A DNA stretch of 64,000 nucleotides from Emydura subglobosa (GCA_007922225.1 ML679971.1:868001-932000); one strand, 5' to 3'. Positions 33,308-46,149 are shown, counted from the stretch's first letter. Program-made: numbers and translations. Notes: generated by a model from the letters alone, not told the origin.

Positions 33308-34452
33308 AGAACTGGTTGGGAATTGTTCATTGAATCTTTTTTTCAAAATTTTTCATTTGTGGAAACTGAAACTGTTCACAAATCAGGGTCCATTTTGAAA
33401 AATTTCATGAATTGAGAAAAAAAGTCAAGAAAAAAATTTCAAATTTGTCAAAATATTTTTTAAGAACATAGGAACAGCCATATTGGGTCAGACCAATGAT
33501 CCATCTAGCCCAGTATCCTGTCTTCTGACAGTGGCCAATGACAGGTGTTTCAGAGGGAATAACCAGAACAGGTAATTATCAAGTGATCCATCCTTTGTTC
33601 TCCATTCCCAACTTCTGGCAAACAGAGGCTAGGGACGCTTCAGAGCATGGTTTTGCATCCCTACCCATCCTGGCTAATAGCTATTGATGGACCCACCGTT
33701 CATGAACTTACCAAGTACTTTTTTGAACCCTTTTATAGTCTTGGCCTTCACAACATCCTCTGGCAAAGAGTTCCACAGGTTGGTTGTACATTGTGTGAAG
33801 TATTCTTCCTTTTCTTAGTTTGAAACCTGCTGCCTATTAATTTCATTTGGTGACCCCTATTTCTTGTGTTATGAGAAGGAGTAAATAACGCTTCCTTCCT
33901 TCCTTTCTCCACAGCAGTCATGATTTTATAGACTTCTATCATATCCCCCATTAGCTGTCTCTTTTCCAAGTTGAAAAGTCCCAGGGTCTTATTAATCTCT
34001 CCTCATATGGAAGCTGTTCCATACCCATAATCATTTTGTCGTCCTTTTCTGTATCTTTTCCAATATACGTTTTTTGAGATGGAGCGACCAGATCTGCATG
34101 CAATATTCAAGATGTGGGCATATCATGGATTTTTAAAGAGGCAATATAATTTTTTCTGTCTTATTATCGATCCTATTCCTAATGATTCACACATTAGGAA
34201 TTTTTTGACATTTTTGTAATGAAAAAATAGTTTTTTCCAGTTAAAAATGATTTTTTTTTGTTTAAAATTAAGCTAATTAGAATAAAAAAAGTTTTTAATA
34301 CAAACATTCAAAATCAAAGCAAAAATATTTCTATTTTTCAGTTTGTGAATGTTTTTCCAGATTTTGATTTTTCTTGCCAATTTGATGTGAAAAAATTTTG
34401 TAATCTCAAAAATATTTGCAGGACAGGAAAACCATTTCCCACACAGCTGTAG
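33308..34452. mobile_element. AT-rich MITE interrupted by a CR1
   Basis: The left arm (33,308-33,462) starts AACTGGTTGGGAATTG. The right arm (34,195-34,452) ends AAACCATTTCCCACACAGCT plus GTAG. Both arms match the element at 10,971-11,412 (for example TAAGCTAATTAGAATAAAAA against TTAGCTAATTAGAGTTAAAA). The CR1 lies between them. Confidence 0.7.
33463..34194 (-). pseudogene. CR1 LINE 3' part inserted in a MITE
   Basis: The 3' end is at 33,463 (AAGAACATAGGAACAGCCAT on plus). The 5' end breaks off at about 34,190, inside the region before CTTTTTTGACTGCC in the related CR1 at 50.2 kb. The minus frame 33,748-33,969 reads RQLMGDMIEVYKIMTAVEKG, a CR1 ORF2 C-terminal segment. It is very similar to 48,659-49,376 and shares its 5' breakpoint with that copy. 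Confidence 0.88.
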
Positions 34453-34455
34453 TGC

Positions 34456-36198
34456 AGAGACTCAGCAAAAAGACATTCCTTTCCTCAAAAAGCTTACAAT
34501 CTAGGTTGTGAAAAGACACAACAGACAGAGGAACCAAACAAATGGGGAGGAGAAAGAGAAAGGACAATATCACATAAAATTAAGCAAATTATCATGCAAT
34601 ATGCAGCTGAGCGACTATGACACCCCCATTTTTATACAAATCTCTCATTGATTTCAGGTGGAAATATGTCCTAGGTCAGACCTGGAAGAGCCTTGTGAAA
34701 AGTGTTTGCAGTAATAGAGTAGCCCTGGAAACACAAAAGAACATGGAACTCATGTAGTTTCAGGTTTTGTTACAACACTAAAATTTTGGGCTGATTCATT
34801 GAAAAGTTGAAAAATATCCATGGACTTTTGAGTAAACATCCATGATTTCAACCTATTACCAACCATGAATTGTGGTAATACAAGGATGAAGTATAGCACT
34901 AACTTCCTGGTAGTTTATGGATATTAAGTTCAAAGGGCATATCTTTCATTCTGAGTTTCAGCGAGTGAGTGGTGCCGCTGAACTAGAGTTTTCCAGATTT
35001 ACGTTTTCTACTGCAGAAGAAAGGCTTCATAACTGACAAAATGTCAGTAGACAGACACAAATGGAAGTTGCAAGATTAATAATTTTTTGATCCTCTGTAC
35101 TGGATCAATTTCCTATTGTTACCCTGATTTTGTTTTGCAATGCAAAAGAGACAAGCTTTTGAGTAATTTCATAAGAACGCTAATATTTAACTTTTCAGAG
35201 ACTATAAGGCACTCAGCTTGGGTTGTGTGTGTGTTACAGTTAATCAAATATCCCTAGAGGCTTACGGGGAAAAAATAAACTTTAAAAAAGTTAGAATGAG
35301 GTCAAGTCAGCTTGGGTGTTCAAAATGTCAAGTTGTATGCTCCAGAAACTGCACAAATGTATTAAGATTTTGAAATCTTAGAGGGAATCTGTATAGACAG
35401 AAAACTTTAAAAACAGTTTGTTTTAAAGTTTTTACCGCGAGGTCTTTAGGGTGCAATGGCAGTACTGTGGAAATGAATGGATGTGACATCCAAAGAATTC
35501 AAAGATCTTCTGATGTGCATTGATATCACAGCATGAAAGAGAGCTAAGATTCAAAAGACAACCTCCGAATCCATAGAAAAAAACATGCCAATTATTACTG
35601 ATTGGACATTTGAAATAAAGTGGTAGTAGCTTATTTAGATGGTGGATGGGACCACATATGGAAAAGGCTGAAACCCAATGGTATTGAAATCCATTAGGTT
35701 AAAGTATATGATCTCGTTCACCACTGCATCAAGAGACAATTTGGACTTGTCATGAATGTGCTGACTTTAGATTTGCTAGAGCTGAGTTCAAATCACTGAT
35801 TCTTCACGTTTCCTATAGTGGAAGCTACTGAAATACTGGCATGCTGATATTTCCAGTTTCAAAACAATCATTTTTAATAGCTACCATAACTAATCCCTGG
35901 CTTCCTGCGCATGATGAGTGTGGCAGTCAGGACTGTCCTTTAAGGATTTGATTCAATGTCTACTCCAGTGAATGGGACTCTTGTGTTAGTAGTAGGGTGC
36001 ATGTAGATGGGTCGGTTTATCTAGGAACCCTATTATGCGAGGCACTATACAAAGAAATGTTAAGAGACAATTCTTGCTTACAATCTAAATAGACAAGACA
36101 GATGACGGGAGGGCAGAGGAAACAGAGGCAGAGGGGGTAACTTTTTCAGAAGCTTTCAAGTGATTTAGGAGCCGAAGTACCACTTTCAAAGGATGCTT
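34456..36198. other. MIR-like fragment then unassigned non-coding DNA
   Basis: AAAAAGCTTACAATCTAGG at 34,478-34,500 is a MIR-like word. 34,600-36,000 holds no recognised repeat or exon. A second AATTCTTGCTTACAATCTAA piece is at about 36,070. Confidence 0.4.
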
Positions 36199-36425
36199 AA
36201 GGCATGTCTATTCAACAAAAAAAGACCTGTGGCAGCGAGTTTCAGAGCCCATCTGAACTGACTGGCTTGTGGGGCTCAGACTGTAAATAGCAGTGTAAAC
36301 ATTCTGGCATGGGTTGGAGGCCAGGCTCTGAAATCCAGCAATGGGGGTGGGTGTTGGAGCTGAATGTCTACACTGCTATTTTTAGCCTGCAGAGCAAGTC
36401 TGAGTCAGTTGACCTAGGCTCTGAG
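36199..36425. mobile_element. GGGTATGTCTACAC-type MITE, right end lost
   Basis: AAGGCATGTCTATTCAAC is a mutated left terminus. GAATGTCTACACTGC at about 36,362 and CTGAGTCAGTTGACCTAGGC belong to the right arm. The terminal GACATACCC is missing. Confidence 0.65.
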
Positions 36426-36429
36426 TCTT

Positions 36430-38160
36430 GTTGCCATGTTGTTGGGTTTTTGCTTTTCGGGTTTTTGTTTTGCTCTGTGGAGCAGGAGCCTGGGTTGCCC
36501 TCGAAAGACTCAGGCTTGTGACTAACTCACTTTTGAAAATGGGATTTAGGCTCTTAAGTACTTTAGGAACTTTTGAAAAAATGACCCAGTGAGATTAAAG
36601 GCCAGATTTTGAAAAGAGCTCAGCGCACAGGCAACACGATGAGCTCCTTTGAAAATCTAGCCCTGAGTGACTCAGCTAAGGCCATGTGCTCAGGACAGAA
36701 CCAGCACTAGATTTTTCTGAGGGGAGAAGCCAGTGCCCTTTCAATTGGACCATGCTGCCTCACTTAAAAAGAAGGCAATAAACTAAAAAAATGACTTCAT
36801 TAAGTCAAATCTGCATTGCATTCTCCCCCATCCCACACACACACCTGGGCTGATTGACAGTTTGCTTTCCATGGGAAAGGACCAAGGAGCTACCTCAAGC
36901 TCGTGTCAGGTGTGCCTCCTGATGGAGACATTACATTCAGGAGTCTCCAGCTTAAACCCATAGCTCTGAGAAGCTAAAATTTTGGGTTTGAGTTTCACCT
37001 GGTGTAGAGGTTTATGACAATATCAGAGCAGTGCTATTGTCCGTTGCCTGTTCTTCTGTTGCTTATCCTCGTCTGCCCAGGTGTATCCCCCCTAGGTAAG
37101 GTGTGGGGCCCTCCTGAATACCAGATTTCTTTGTTGCATGTTATCTTGTTACCTAAGCTGTCAGGAAAGTTGCCAGTGTGTGTGTAGAACACAGAGCTTA
37201 ATCCAATTATAAACCTCCACTGGCTTTTCCACATTCCAAAGGCTGTGGCCCACATTAGCAGGACTGTCTTTGCAAGTGGGCATTAAAGGAGGCCTGGTCA
37301 GGTTAATTAGAAGTTGTTTGTGGAATGGCAACACTGGATTAAAGCTTAAAGCCGAGAGAGAGATTATTGGCAGAGGCAATGAGCTTTAACCTACTGTCAC
37401 TGGTGGTGACCTTTACCCCCTCCATGTCAATTTTAGTCTCAAGGATGGTCTTAAAAAGAGCAATCAGTTTAAAACAAATTTCAAACCCCTGACCTGAGAT
37501 TTAAAAACAATTCTTTTTTCCTGACTTGACGATGACTCCTAAAGAAGATGTTTGAGGACGTCAGGAGGATGCTTATAGTGAAATCTGGTGGAAATATTGG
37601 CTTAAATACAAAATTCTGGGAATTAAAACTTACAAATATGCTAAGATTGAAATTTACACAGTCATTTTTTGACACAGATGGGAAGTTTTACTGATATATT
37701 TTGTTCCTAGTGGAGAACACACAGTTGCAATCCAACATAACAGATTGGATCCTTGACTAAAACTGTGTCGGAAGCAAAGTAATAATAAAATGCTGTCATA
37801 TAATTTGCACTGGGACTAGCCAGAACATTGTAAGCATTCTTTCCTGAACTGCACTATATTGTATTTCTACTGGATTTTAATTCAGGCTTTTGAATTCTAG
37901 GCACTTTTCCATTATCTATTCCTCTTCTTCCTAGTTTCAAACTTGCTGTAGAGAGTTCCAGTAATTAATGTATCATTTAGTACCACATTATCCCCATAAT
38001 TATTGTATTATTATTAATAAAAGTTATTATTGTTATTTCATGTTGAGCTTATCTCCATTAAGAGTCTCATTTATAGAGGGACCCCAAGCAGGCCTACACA
38101 CTGATGTTGTCAAATCACAACATTTAGACAAAACTTCAGTGCATAGAGATAGTCATACAG
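36430..38160. other. Mostly unassigned non-coding DNA
   Basis: 36,520-36,660 belongs to the 'cacctaaa...gaaaat' group. Otherwise there are no repeats, exons or RNAs. 37,960-38,040 is an ATT-rich run. Confidence 0.4.
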
Positions 38161-38290
38161 AGTGGCATTTTCAAAAGCACCTAGGTAATTTAAAAGCAGG
38201 ATTCCCATTGACTTTCAGTGGGTCTTGTATTCCTGTGTTAGATAGGTCCTTTTGAAAATTCCAGTTTCAGGCTCCAATCTGGCAGAGATT
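38161..38290. repeat. Palindromic repeat of the 'gcacctaggtaa / attgactttcagtggg' group
   Basis: TTTTCAAAAGCACCTAGGTA and TAGGTCCTTTTGAAAATTCC are inverted halves about ATTGACTTTCAGTGGG (38,206-38,221). Confidence 0.55.
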
Positions 38291-38829
38291 TAAACATTTG
38301 CATGCATCACTTTGGGCTAGATCCACGTGGGGACTTACGTGCCTAACCACAACTTGCACCACTGAGATCTTCCAATCCCTTGCTCAGCTGCTGCCTGCCC
38401 CTGTAGATCCCTAATTTTCTGAGGTGCCCATGCTGCTGAGCTGTTCAGCGCCCTGCTCAAGCCTAAACCTCAGTGGGATTCATGAACTAGACTTTCCTCA
38501 TCTATTTCGTGCAGCCCCTGATGCAGTTGTCGTGCTCAAAGCACACTTAACCTGCACAAAAGAGCCAGAGATGAACAATGCAAGTCCTTTCCCATGAAAA
38601 ACCCGCGTGAAACCTGCTAGATGGGAGACCCAGGTTTGAATCCCTATGCTGTCTGATTTGGAGTAGGGACTTGAACCCCTGCTGGCTTCTTTGATTTCCT
38701 TTTTTGGGCATCTAACTTTCCCCATACAATGCAATGATAATTTGAGTGCCAATCTCAGGGCTATGAATTCCACTGCATGGCAGGGTGCCTAAGAATTAGG
38801 CGCTGCAATACCTAAGATCCTTTGTGCAT

Positions 38830-38960
38830 TTAGCCCTTTCCATTCTGTGCCTCAGTTTCTCCATCTGTAAAATGGGGATAATGGTGCCTACCTCCTTGTA
38901 CAGCTCTTTGAGCTCTACAAATATAAAGAGCTATATAAGAGCTAGGGGCAATTATTAAGC
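38830..38960 (+). repeat. MIR SINE 3' half, forward
   Basis: GTGCCTCAGTTTCTCCATCT, GTAAAATGGGGATAATGG and CTACCTCCTTGTACAG in order; well preserved. Confidence 0.85.
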
Positions 38961-39539
38961 CTTATTGTAATTGGGAGTATTCAGCACCTGGTAGGATCTG
39001 ACCCATGCACATTAACTACTTTTCATAAGATATTTTTCTCCACTCCGTAATTAGTATTGTGGGTCCTGCATTACATAAATGTATCCTGTTATTGCCACAT
39101 ATTGGCACTCACTATAGTGGAATGGAGCCAGTATGTGGTAAGCTGTGACAACAATAATACAGAAAACTCAGTCTATTTTTAATGTCTCTATATTTTCTTT
39201 CTTTGTTCAACGTAGCTGTTAATTTAAAGATAGGAAATTAAACCACAGAAGCTAGAGTAGGCGGAAAGATTTAAAAGGCCAGATGCAGAATGACAACACA
39301 ATAATAACCATCGTACAATACTATACATTTATGAGAGACCTTTCAGCCAAAGTTCCTAAAGTGCTTGATAAACTTTGTAGGCTAAGTACAAAGTGAGGGG
39401 CATGCGTTTTCATAGTGTAAAGTACATGGAGGATGGGGTGGAATTTGAGATATTGTGGAATATTGGCTCATTTATCACTTAAGGACTGCTGGTAAAAGAA
39501 AGAGAAGGCTTACTGGATATTAGGACATAACATATGTGT

Positions 39540-39903
39540 ATTTAAGAACTGGAAAAGGAGTCCAGAGCTCTCAGGGATGAGCAACTTTTATTTATATGTC
39601 GAGAGCCAGAGGGGACTTTAATCCTGGAAACAAAGACAAAGGAAGATCCAATGGGTAAAAGTCAGTCTGGAAATAAGTCGTACATTTTTAATGGTAAGAA
39701 TATTTAACAAGTGGCACAATTCACCAAAGGTCGTGGTGGATTCTCCACCATTGACAATTTTTAAATCAAGATTGGATGTTTTTCTAAAAGATAGGATCTA
39801 GGAATTATGTTGAGGATGTTCCATGGCCTGCATTATACAGCAGGTCAGACTAGATGATCACAAAGGTCCCTTCTGGCCTTGGAATCTATAAATCTATAAA
39901 GTT
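39540..39903 (+). pseudogene. CR1/L3-like LINE, ORF2 C-terminus and 3' UTR, copy 1
   Basis: CAAGTGGCACAATTCACCAA then GTCGTGGTGGATTCTCCACC preserves the broken ORF2 tail (VVDSPS-type). The 3' UTR ends GGTCAGACTAGATGATCACA, CTTCTGGCC and ATCTATAA. A second copy follows immediately. Confidence 0.8.
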
Positions 39904-40172
39904 GGATAATTTCAGACTGGAAATATTAACAACACTTTTTAACAGTCAGGGTAATTAACCATTGAAACAACTCACCAAGGAATGTAGTGGATTCTCCATT
40001 GGCTGAAATCTTTAAAACAAAATGGAATGGCTTTCTAAAAGACATACTGTAGCTCAAAGTTATGGGATAGATGTAGGAATTACTGAGTAAGACTGTATGG
40101 CCAGCGTTACGCCACAGATCAGACTAGATCATAATAGTCCTTGCTGGCCATAAAATCTCTGAATATATTAAT
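39904..40172 (+). pseudogene. CR1/L3-like LINE, ORF2 C-terminus and 3' UTR, copy 2
   Basis: It starts within TTTCAGACTGGAAATATTAA and repeats the same order as copy 1: AATTAACCATTGAAACAACT, GTGGATTCTCCATTGG, ATCAGACTAGATCATAATAG. Same orientation as copy 1 and more diverged from the usual end. Confidence 0.8.
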
Positions 40173-41520
40173 CTCTTTATTTATGTATTTCTTGGGGGTA
40201 AGATGGAGGATATGTTCTTGGGGTAGGTTGAAAGGTAAGTTTTTGCATTGATTTATTGCCTGCCTGATTTAATTCATTATTTACATCTACTTTTTTTCTT
40301 CTGGCTGGTTATCAGTTGTGGTATGTAAGTCTAATCATTGTTAGAAGTAGAGCTTTTTTGTATGGAAGCATTGTAATGTTATTTAAATCGAAATCGATCA
40401 AACAAATAAAAAAATCAAACCCTCACAACTTATAAGCTTTATTCTGCTGTCCTTTCTCTGGCTTCAGTGAGTGTTAGTTTGCCTGAAAAAGACTATAGGG
40501 CTGAGGTGTTCTTTTACACGTGTACACACTTTGCACTTGCACACTATATGTGTGTATACACACACACACACACGCTCACACTTTAACATATAACCATATT
40601 TATTGAAATTATCTTTTGTATCCTTCGGCCTTAGTCACTTTGACTTTGCTTAGATCTCCGCTATGTTTTCCTGCAATGGGCTCTAACTTCATAGCTAAAA
40701 CATGTTGAAATGTCATGTTCTTCTCTTAAAAAAACAAATACACAATCTTTCTTTTCTTGGAGCTCCATATAGGATTTCCATTTATTTTTAAAGAATATGT
40801 TTTTGACCCACAGAGGGTTTGCAAGGGTTTGGTCCACAGCTAAAGCAAAGTCAGTCCAGATATTAATTGAACTGAGCAGAGTTCTCTTTGTGAACAACAA
40901 TCTTCACTTGGATGCTATGTTTAGAGAAAAATTAAGTTAACCGTAAAAGATTAATATGAGGAAGGGGACTGAGTTGCAAAGGAAAACGAAGGTCACAGAG
41001 GAAGCAAGGCACAAAGAAAATACCTGAAACCAGTATCACTAGAAAGGAAGGTAACAGGGAGGCTAATGTTGCCAATGAGCCCAATAGTAACAGGAGAGCG
41101 ATGTTGCTGGTGTGCAGTAGTGCAAACTCTCTAGCCCAAATGGATAGCGGCAGTGCAATCTGCAGTGTGTGTCAAGTGAGCTTCGGCGGAGCGAAGGAGG
41201 TGACATGCACACCTGGGAATTGGAGAACATCTGCTGAAAGAAGTCACTTGAAAAATAACCATGCAATAGCTTGGGAGAAACATCTGTGTAGCGTGCTACA
41301 TGCGATCCGTTATGAAAGAAGGGAAAGTCAGGGACAGGAGAAGGACAGGAGCTGTCTCATGTACAAGGATGAGCCTGGAAACCTGAGAGAGACTAGAGCG
41401 GCTTTGTCATCAGTGTTCCTCCTACATAGTTTCTCTGCCATCCACTTTCCCAGGAGTGTTTGTCCCAATGGTTTTAATATTTTGTACCTACAGATGAGCT
41501 ATCATGGAAAGATCTGAATG
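40173..41520. other. Unassigned non-coding DNA
   Basis: Contains a CA repeat at 40,557-40,575. The plus frame at 41,101-41,517 (138 codons) has a cysteine pair (CSVCQVSFGG) but no full zinc finger and no known homolog, so I do not call it. Confidence 0.4.
40548..40576. repeat. (TG/CA)n microsatellite
   Basis: A short ATGTGTGTATACACACAC repeat run; self-complementary around TATA. Confidence 0.8.
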
Positions 41521-41799
41521 CTCTATAAAGTGGGTATCATAACAGTTTTGAAGTTGGGGAAACTGAGGCATAAATGATGCTAAATGACTTGCCTAAAATA
41601 CAATTAATTGGTATCCAAAATAGGAACTAACCCAAGGGGTGTAATACTGGCTCCATTGAAGTCAATAGCAAATCTCCCATTGGCTTCAATGGGCCAGGAT
41701 TTTACTCCAGGTCTCTTGACACCCAGTCCTTTGCCTCAACTGCTAGTTCTTGCTGTGTCCCCCATGGGGCAGATGAAAAAGTTCAAATGAAACATCTTT

Positions 41800-41935
41800 C
41801 TTAAAGACATGTTTTAGCTCAACCAGAAATGATGGGCTTGATGCAGACACACTGGGTGAACTTCTATGGCCTGTATTATGCAAGAAGTCAGACTAGCTTA
41901 TCATAATGGTTCCTTCTGAGCTGAGAATCAGAAAA
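41800..41935 (+). repeat. CR1/L3-like LINE 3' end
   Basis: TTAAAGACATGTTTTAGCTC then GGCCTGTATTATGCAAGAAG and AGACTAGCTTATCATAATGG form the same 3' UTR as at 39.8 and 40.1 kb. 5'-truncated. Confidence 0.75.
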
Positions 41936-43294
41936 GGTGCTTAAAGCAAAGGTGAAGAAATTAAGTGTCAGGCAGATGATAAGAGAAAGAGAGTGATGAG
42001 TTTTGGGGAGAGGCTAGTCAAAGCCAGGACAGTGGGATAACTCTGCATTCTTTTGATTCTTATCCCATTTGGACACTCCAGACTCCTTGGTGTTCACATT
42101 TTGCTAGCTTTAAGTTCTTCCAGACCGAGAGAGAGAGGAATTAACTAGTTATACGCTAACCTCGAGAACCTCAAGTTCTTACAACTGAACAGACTGCTTT
42201 TACCAAGAGAAGACCTTTCCCCTTGAGAGGTGGTTCCTGAATTAGATGGAGAGGAAGAACAGTAGAGTGGGATCAAGAGCCATAATCAGGGCTGGCCCTA
42301 GACCAAATGGTGCCCCAGTCAAGAAGCGTCTTTGGCATCCCATATCGTCTCCCCCACATACATACACCTTCACAATTATACAATATACAAGGTTCACAGT
42401 ATCATAGCTGGGCTCTCACTTCACTTCAGTTCATTCTTATATCTCACTAACTGACTGGTGATGCCCTGCCCATTATATACCCATGTCTGACAACATTCTA
42501 GGAGATTCAAGGAAAATGTAGTTTTCAGAAAGTCTGGAAGGTTCCGTGAGTTTCTAAAAGATCCAGAACATTCTAGGAGGTTAGTGAAAAAAGAATCGGC
42601 ATACAGAATACCTGAAACATTTTACTTCAAACATTCTATTTTCCCTTGTGTTACTATCAACAAAAACAGCACCCGGAGACTGCAACCCAACCCAGCACCC
42701 CAGGCAGGAGCCTCAGTTACCTGCCCTTAAATCTGGCCCTGGACAAAATGATCAGACTGCAGAAGACTTCTTCTGTCACTCATCATAGAATCACTAAGAG
42801 AAGTCCAAACTCAGGAAGTTAAATGCCCAAGACATACTTTTTCTAATTTGCAGTTTTTTGTCTGTTGATCAATTCATTTTGGGTTCATCAAACTTAACAA
42901 TTCACCAGGGTGTGCGTTTTAAGATGTAGTTTTCTGAGTCTTGCGACACTTTATTAGACACACTTTATTAAACACACAATATTAGAATAATGATCTCAGT
43001 TCAGGTATCCATGGCAATGTGCCAATTCATGTGCCAATTATTAATGTTGTTTTTTTACAGCTACTGGACTGGAAAGGGGACAATATTTGTTCTATGAAGT
43101 TGCTTGCATGTATTTGAAATTGGGCGCAAGAGCTGTCCCCCAAGAAGTGTTTAGTTGCCTTTCCCTCCATTTTAATTCTCATGTTTCCCCTTATTTTCCT
43201 TCTCTCTTTACTCATGGAGCCAGCTGTGTAAACTCTTCAGCCACCATCCACTGGGAGTTCTGTGCATGTTCCACTGGTCACAGGAAAGTCAATG
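41936..43294. other. Unassigned, with a possible old repeat at 42,290-42,740
   Basis: CAGGGCTGGCCCTAGACCAA and AAATCTGGCCCTGGACAAAA bracket 42,290-42,740 and resemble the ends of a reptilian repeat. ACATTCTAGGAG occurs twice (about 42,494 and 42,570). Confidence 0.35.
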
Positions 43295-43299
43295 GTAGT
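43295..43299. repeat. Target-site duplication, left copy (GTAGT)
   Basis: Identical to 44,135-44,139 on the other side of the LTR. Confidence 0.8.
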
Positions 43300-44134
43300 T
43301 GTTAGGGCTTCCCCGCTCTGTCCCCTCTCAGTTTGCAGACACAGTTCGCCGAAAAGCAACAATCCAGAGTCCAGTCTGCAGACACTCCATGATGGGTTTC
43401 TTGAGGATTACACTGAAAAGCTTAAAACCATAACTATACCTCCAAGCCCTTTACACCAGTTGGGCTTATTTCTCTGTGTGTCGATAGAGATCCCTTCCCC
43501 CACATCATAATTCTATATGCCCATAGAACTTCTTCTTCCCATGACCATGGTTTCATACACTGACAAAACCCCCTCCCAACCTCCTTCTTCTTGATAGCCT
43601 TAATTATACCTGTAACCCCTTGCCCCCAGTACCATCCCTTCCAATATATGCTCATGTACCATTTTGGGGGGTCTGGAGGCTTTGGTACAACTCCTTTTGT
43701 CCCCATGGGAGGGGCAGCGAGCAGGGTCACATTTTGGCCATGGTCAGTTTATGGTCCTATGTTTTTGTTTCTTTTTAATACCTCCCTTCGCCTCCTTGCT
43801 TTCCTAGACAGTTGCTTGGCTTTGATCTGGCATCTGTCTCGAAGAGGAGTCAGAGCTTTCCCTCATTTGTGAATTCATATATTATACCTTCACTATGCCG
43901 TGAAACATTTTTCCTACATCCCTATCGTTTCCACAGTAGTAAAGAAAGCCCATCTAATTGCGGGCAGGCAAACGGAACACACTATATCTTGTTCTTTGCT
44001 AATATGTGTATCTCAAAGACTTTAGCTATCAATCAGGCACACAGGCCCCCAAAGCAGGCCCAGAATACCATCTCAGACAGATACACAGGCCTAAATATTT
44101 ACACAAACTTAAATTATATACTTATACTCTAACA
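43300..44134. mobile_element. Solo LTR, 835 bp, with perfect 5-bp target duplication
   Basis: It starts TGTTAG and ends CTAACA, a perfect 6-bp inverted terminus of TG...CA type, between two GTAGT copies. No internal gag, pol or env sequence is present, so it is a solo LTR left by LTR-LTR recombination of an endogenous retrovirus-like element. Transcription direction was not settled: no strong TATA box or AATAAA on either strand. Frames inside it (43,434-43,730, 43,591-43,872) are chance. Confidence 0.82.
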
Positions 44135-44139
44135 GTAGT
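44135..44139. repeat. Target-site duplication, right copy (GTAGT)
   Basis: Matches the left copy base for base. Confidence 0.8.
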
Positions 44140-44444
44140 CAGTCATGTGGTGAAATCCCATGCAATTCTGAAAGTTTAAAGGACACTTACATATTACATT
44201 TGTGGCCAGTGATCAATGATGACATGATTAAAGTGACCAGCTGATCTGGAACCTATCTCTTTAAAGCAGTTACTTTATTCTTTGGACAGCTCCTAACCCA
44301 ATGGGGTCCTGATCCATGAGTAGGGCTCCTAGCCAGCACCACAATACAAGTAAAAAATAATAATTTTCAGAAGAGGATCACAGCATACTGGAGGCCCCCA
44401 AATATTTTTTTCATTACCCCTTTCACTTTGATTAAGTTTTTTTC

Positions 44445-44600
44445 ATCATTTTTACTACTATTATTATTTATATTACTGGAGTGCTAGAAGCCCTAGTCCT
44501 TGACCAGGACTCCATTGTGCTGGATGCTGTACAAACACACACAAAAAAACCCAGTCCCTGCCCCAAAGAGCTTACATTCTAAGCATTTTCCACACTTCTC
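44445..44600 (-). repeat. MIR-like repeat with GGATGCTGTACAAACAC end
   Basis: TCCATTGTGCTGGATGCTGT, then TGCCCCAAAGAGCTTACATT, a very common reptile repeat arrangement; also at 54.46-54.56 kb. Confidence 0.65.
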
Positions 44601-45529
44601 TCCAACTCACAGATTTTTTCCCCCAACACCCAGTCACCAATGAGACATGCCCAACAGATGAGACTCACGCTCCTGTATGATCTACAAAATGTTATGTTTG
44701 AACACACATATGAACAACTGAGTTTGATGATACAGTGATGGACACAACATGGTGCTCAGTATGGATGAAAGTAAATCATGTTCATCCTCGTCATGGTAGC
44801 TAATCTCACCATTGCCCTTGTGAACTCTGGGCATGTCTTCTTCAGTCAGGCTTACAGGGAAACAATTATTATAGATTTTCTAGGCTGAATAGAGAATTTA
44901 GGGTAGCTTTACTATTAATATGACAGTCACCCCTACAACCCCCCAGCTGAAACTGGAAACCAGCATGTGAGGCCCTAAGCAAACACATAGAAAGTAGAGA
45001 TTGATAGAAAACGGTTTTTATCTGCCGTGAAAATTTTCATGATTTCATTTTTTTCCCCATTCCACCTTGGGATGAAATTGAGACCTTCCAAAGAGTTTTT
45101 GTGAAAAACTAGGAAAGGAGGGAAGCACAGTGATCTACTTGAGAATAGCCTCTAGCACCATGGTTAGGTCATGCACTTGCAATGGGGGAGCGGGAGTCAT
45201 GGATCAATGTTCATATCACACTCCCCAGCTGAAGTCAGGGAAGCTAATAATCCAACCAGCAGACCAAATTTGGTAATGAATCCTGGTCACTGCCCCCTGA
45301 GGCACATTGCGCATACTCTAAGAAGAAGAATGGGGGAGTTCAAGTCTCGGCTCTACATCCTGGACCTATAAAACCCTCCCTGGTGGAAGTTTCATTTGAA
45401 CTGATGTATTCCTGCACAACTGTTTCAATGTCATGACATTTTCCAGTGCAAAAACACTGTGTTGAAAAATTCCCAACTAATTTTAGTAGAAACAGTTGCT
45501 ACTCCAAAGAACTTGCAAGTTTAATAGTA
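44601..45529. other. Unassigned with AT-rich MITE-like pieces
   Basis: 45,000-45,110 has GAAAATTTTCATGATTTC-like words. 45,150-45,310 has tRNA-like CATGCACTTGCAATGGGGGA and inverted partners, similar to 16.7 kb. No gene. Confidence 0.4.
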
Positions 45530-45690
45530 CCAGAAAGGAAGTATTGTTATCCCCATTTTACAGATGAGCAACTGAGACTGAACAACTTGCCTGTGGTTAT
45601 AAAGGAAACCTGTAGCAGAGCTGAGACTTCAATACTGATCCCTTCGGACACAGGCCAGGAACTGAACCACTGCTTCAGCTGTTAGTACAC
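45530..45690 (-). repeat. MIR repeat, reverse
   Basis: TATCCCCATTTTACAGATGA, ACTTGCCTGTGGTTATAAAG and TAGCAGAGCTGAGACTTC in reverse MIR order. Confidence 0.8.
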
Positions 45691-46149
45691 TTTACTTTGC
45701 TATGTTAAAGATTCTGAATGATTTCTTAAGGTTTCTGTAGTGGAAAGGATTGTCTTTTGATTGCTTTTACCGGTATCCCCAAACCCATTTAAAAAAAAAT
45801 TGATGGCTTTGATTTTTAAACTGTGACGTTTTCTATCTGGAGCTAAAATGAACTATATGTGACCTTTAAAAAAAAATAAATAAAAAAGCCAGACAGATGG
45901 TCGCAGCAGATTGACCAGAAAACACGTGAAGATGTGAATTCTCCAGCTGGAGAATAGACATTGGCAATATATGAAAAGGCTTTGCCGTATAAAGACTTCA
46001 AAGAGAAGAAGAAGAATGTTGTTTGCACATAGGAATTACTCTTGGAGGAATCTACTAAGGGAAGGCTAGCTGGTTGGGAAAACACACACAACACCTAACA
46101 CAAATCTTTGCTTGATTCTAGAACTGACCTCAAGCTGAGCCAATAGATC

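Noticed and set aside
41101..41517. 138-codon plus frame with a CSVC pair
   Set aside because: One cysteine pair without histidine or second pair is not a zinc finger. No splice context and no known homolog.
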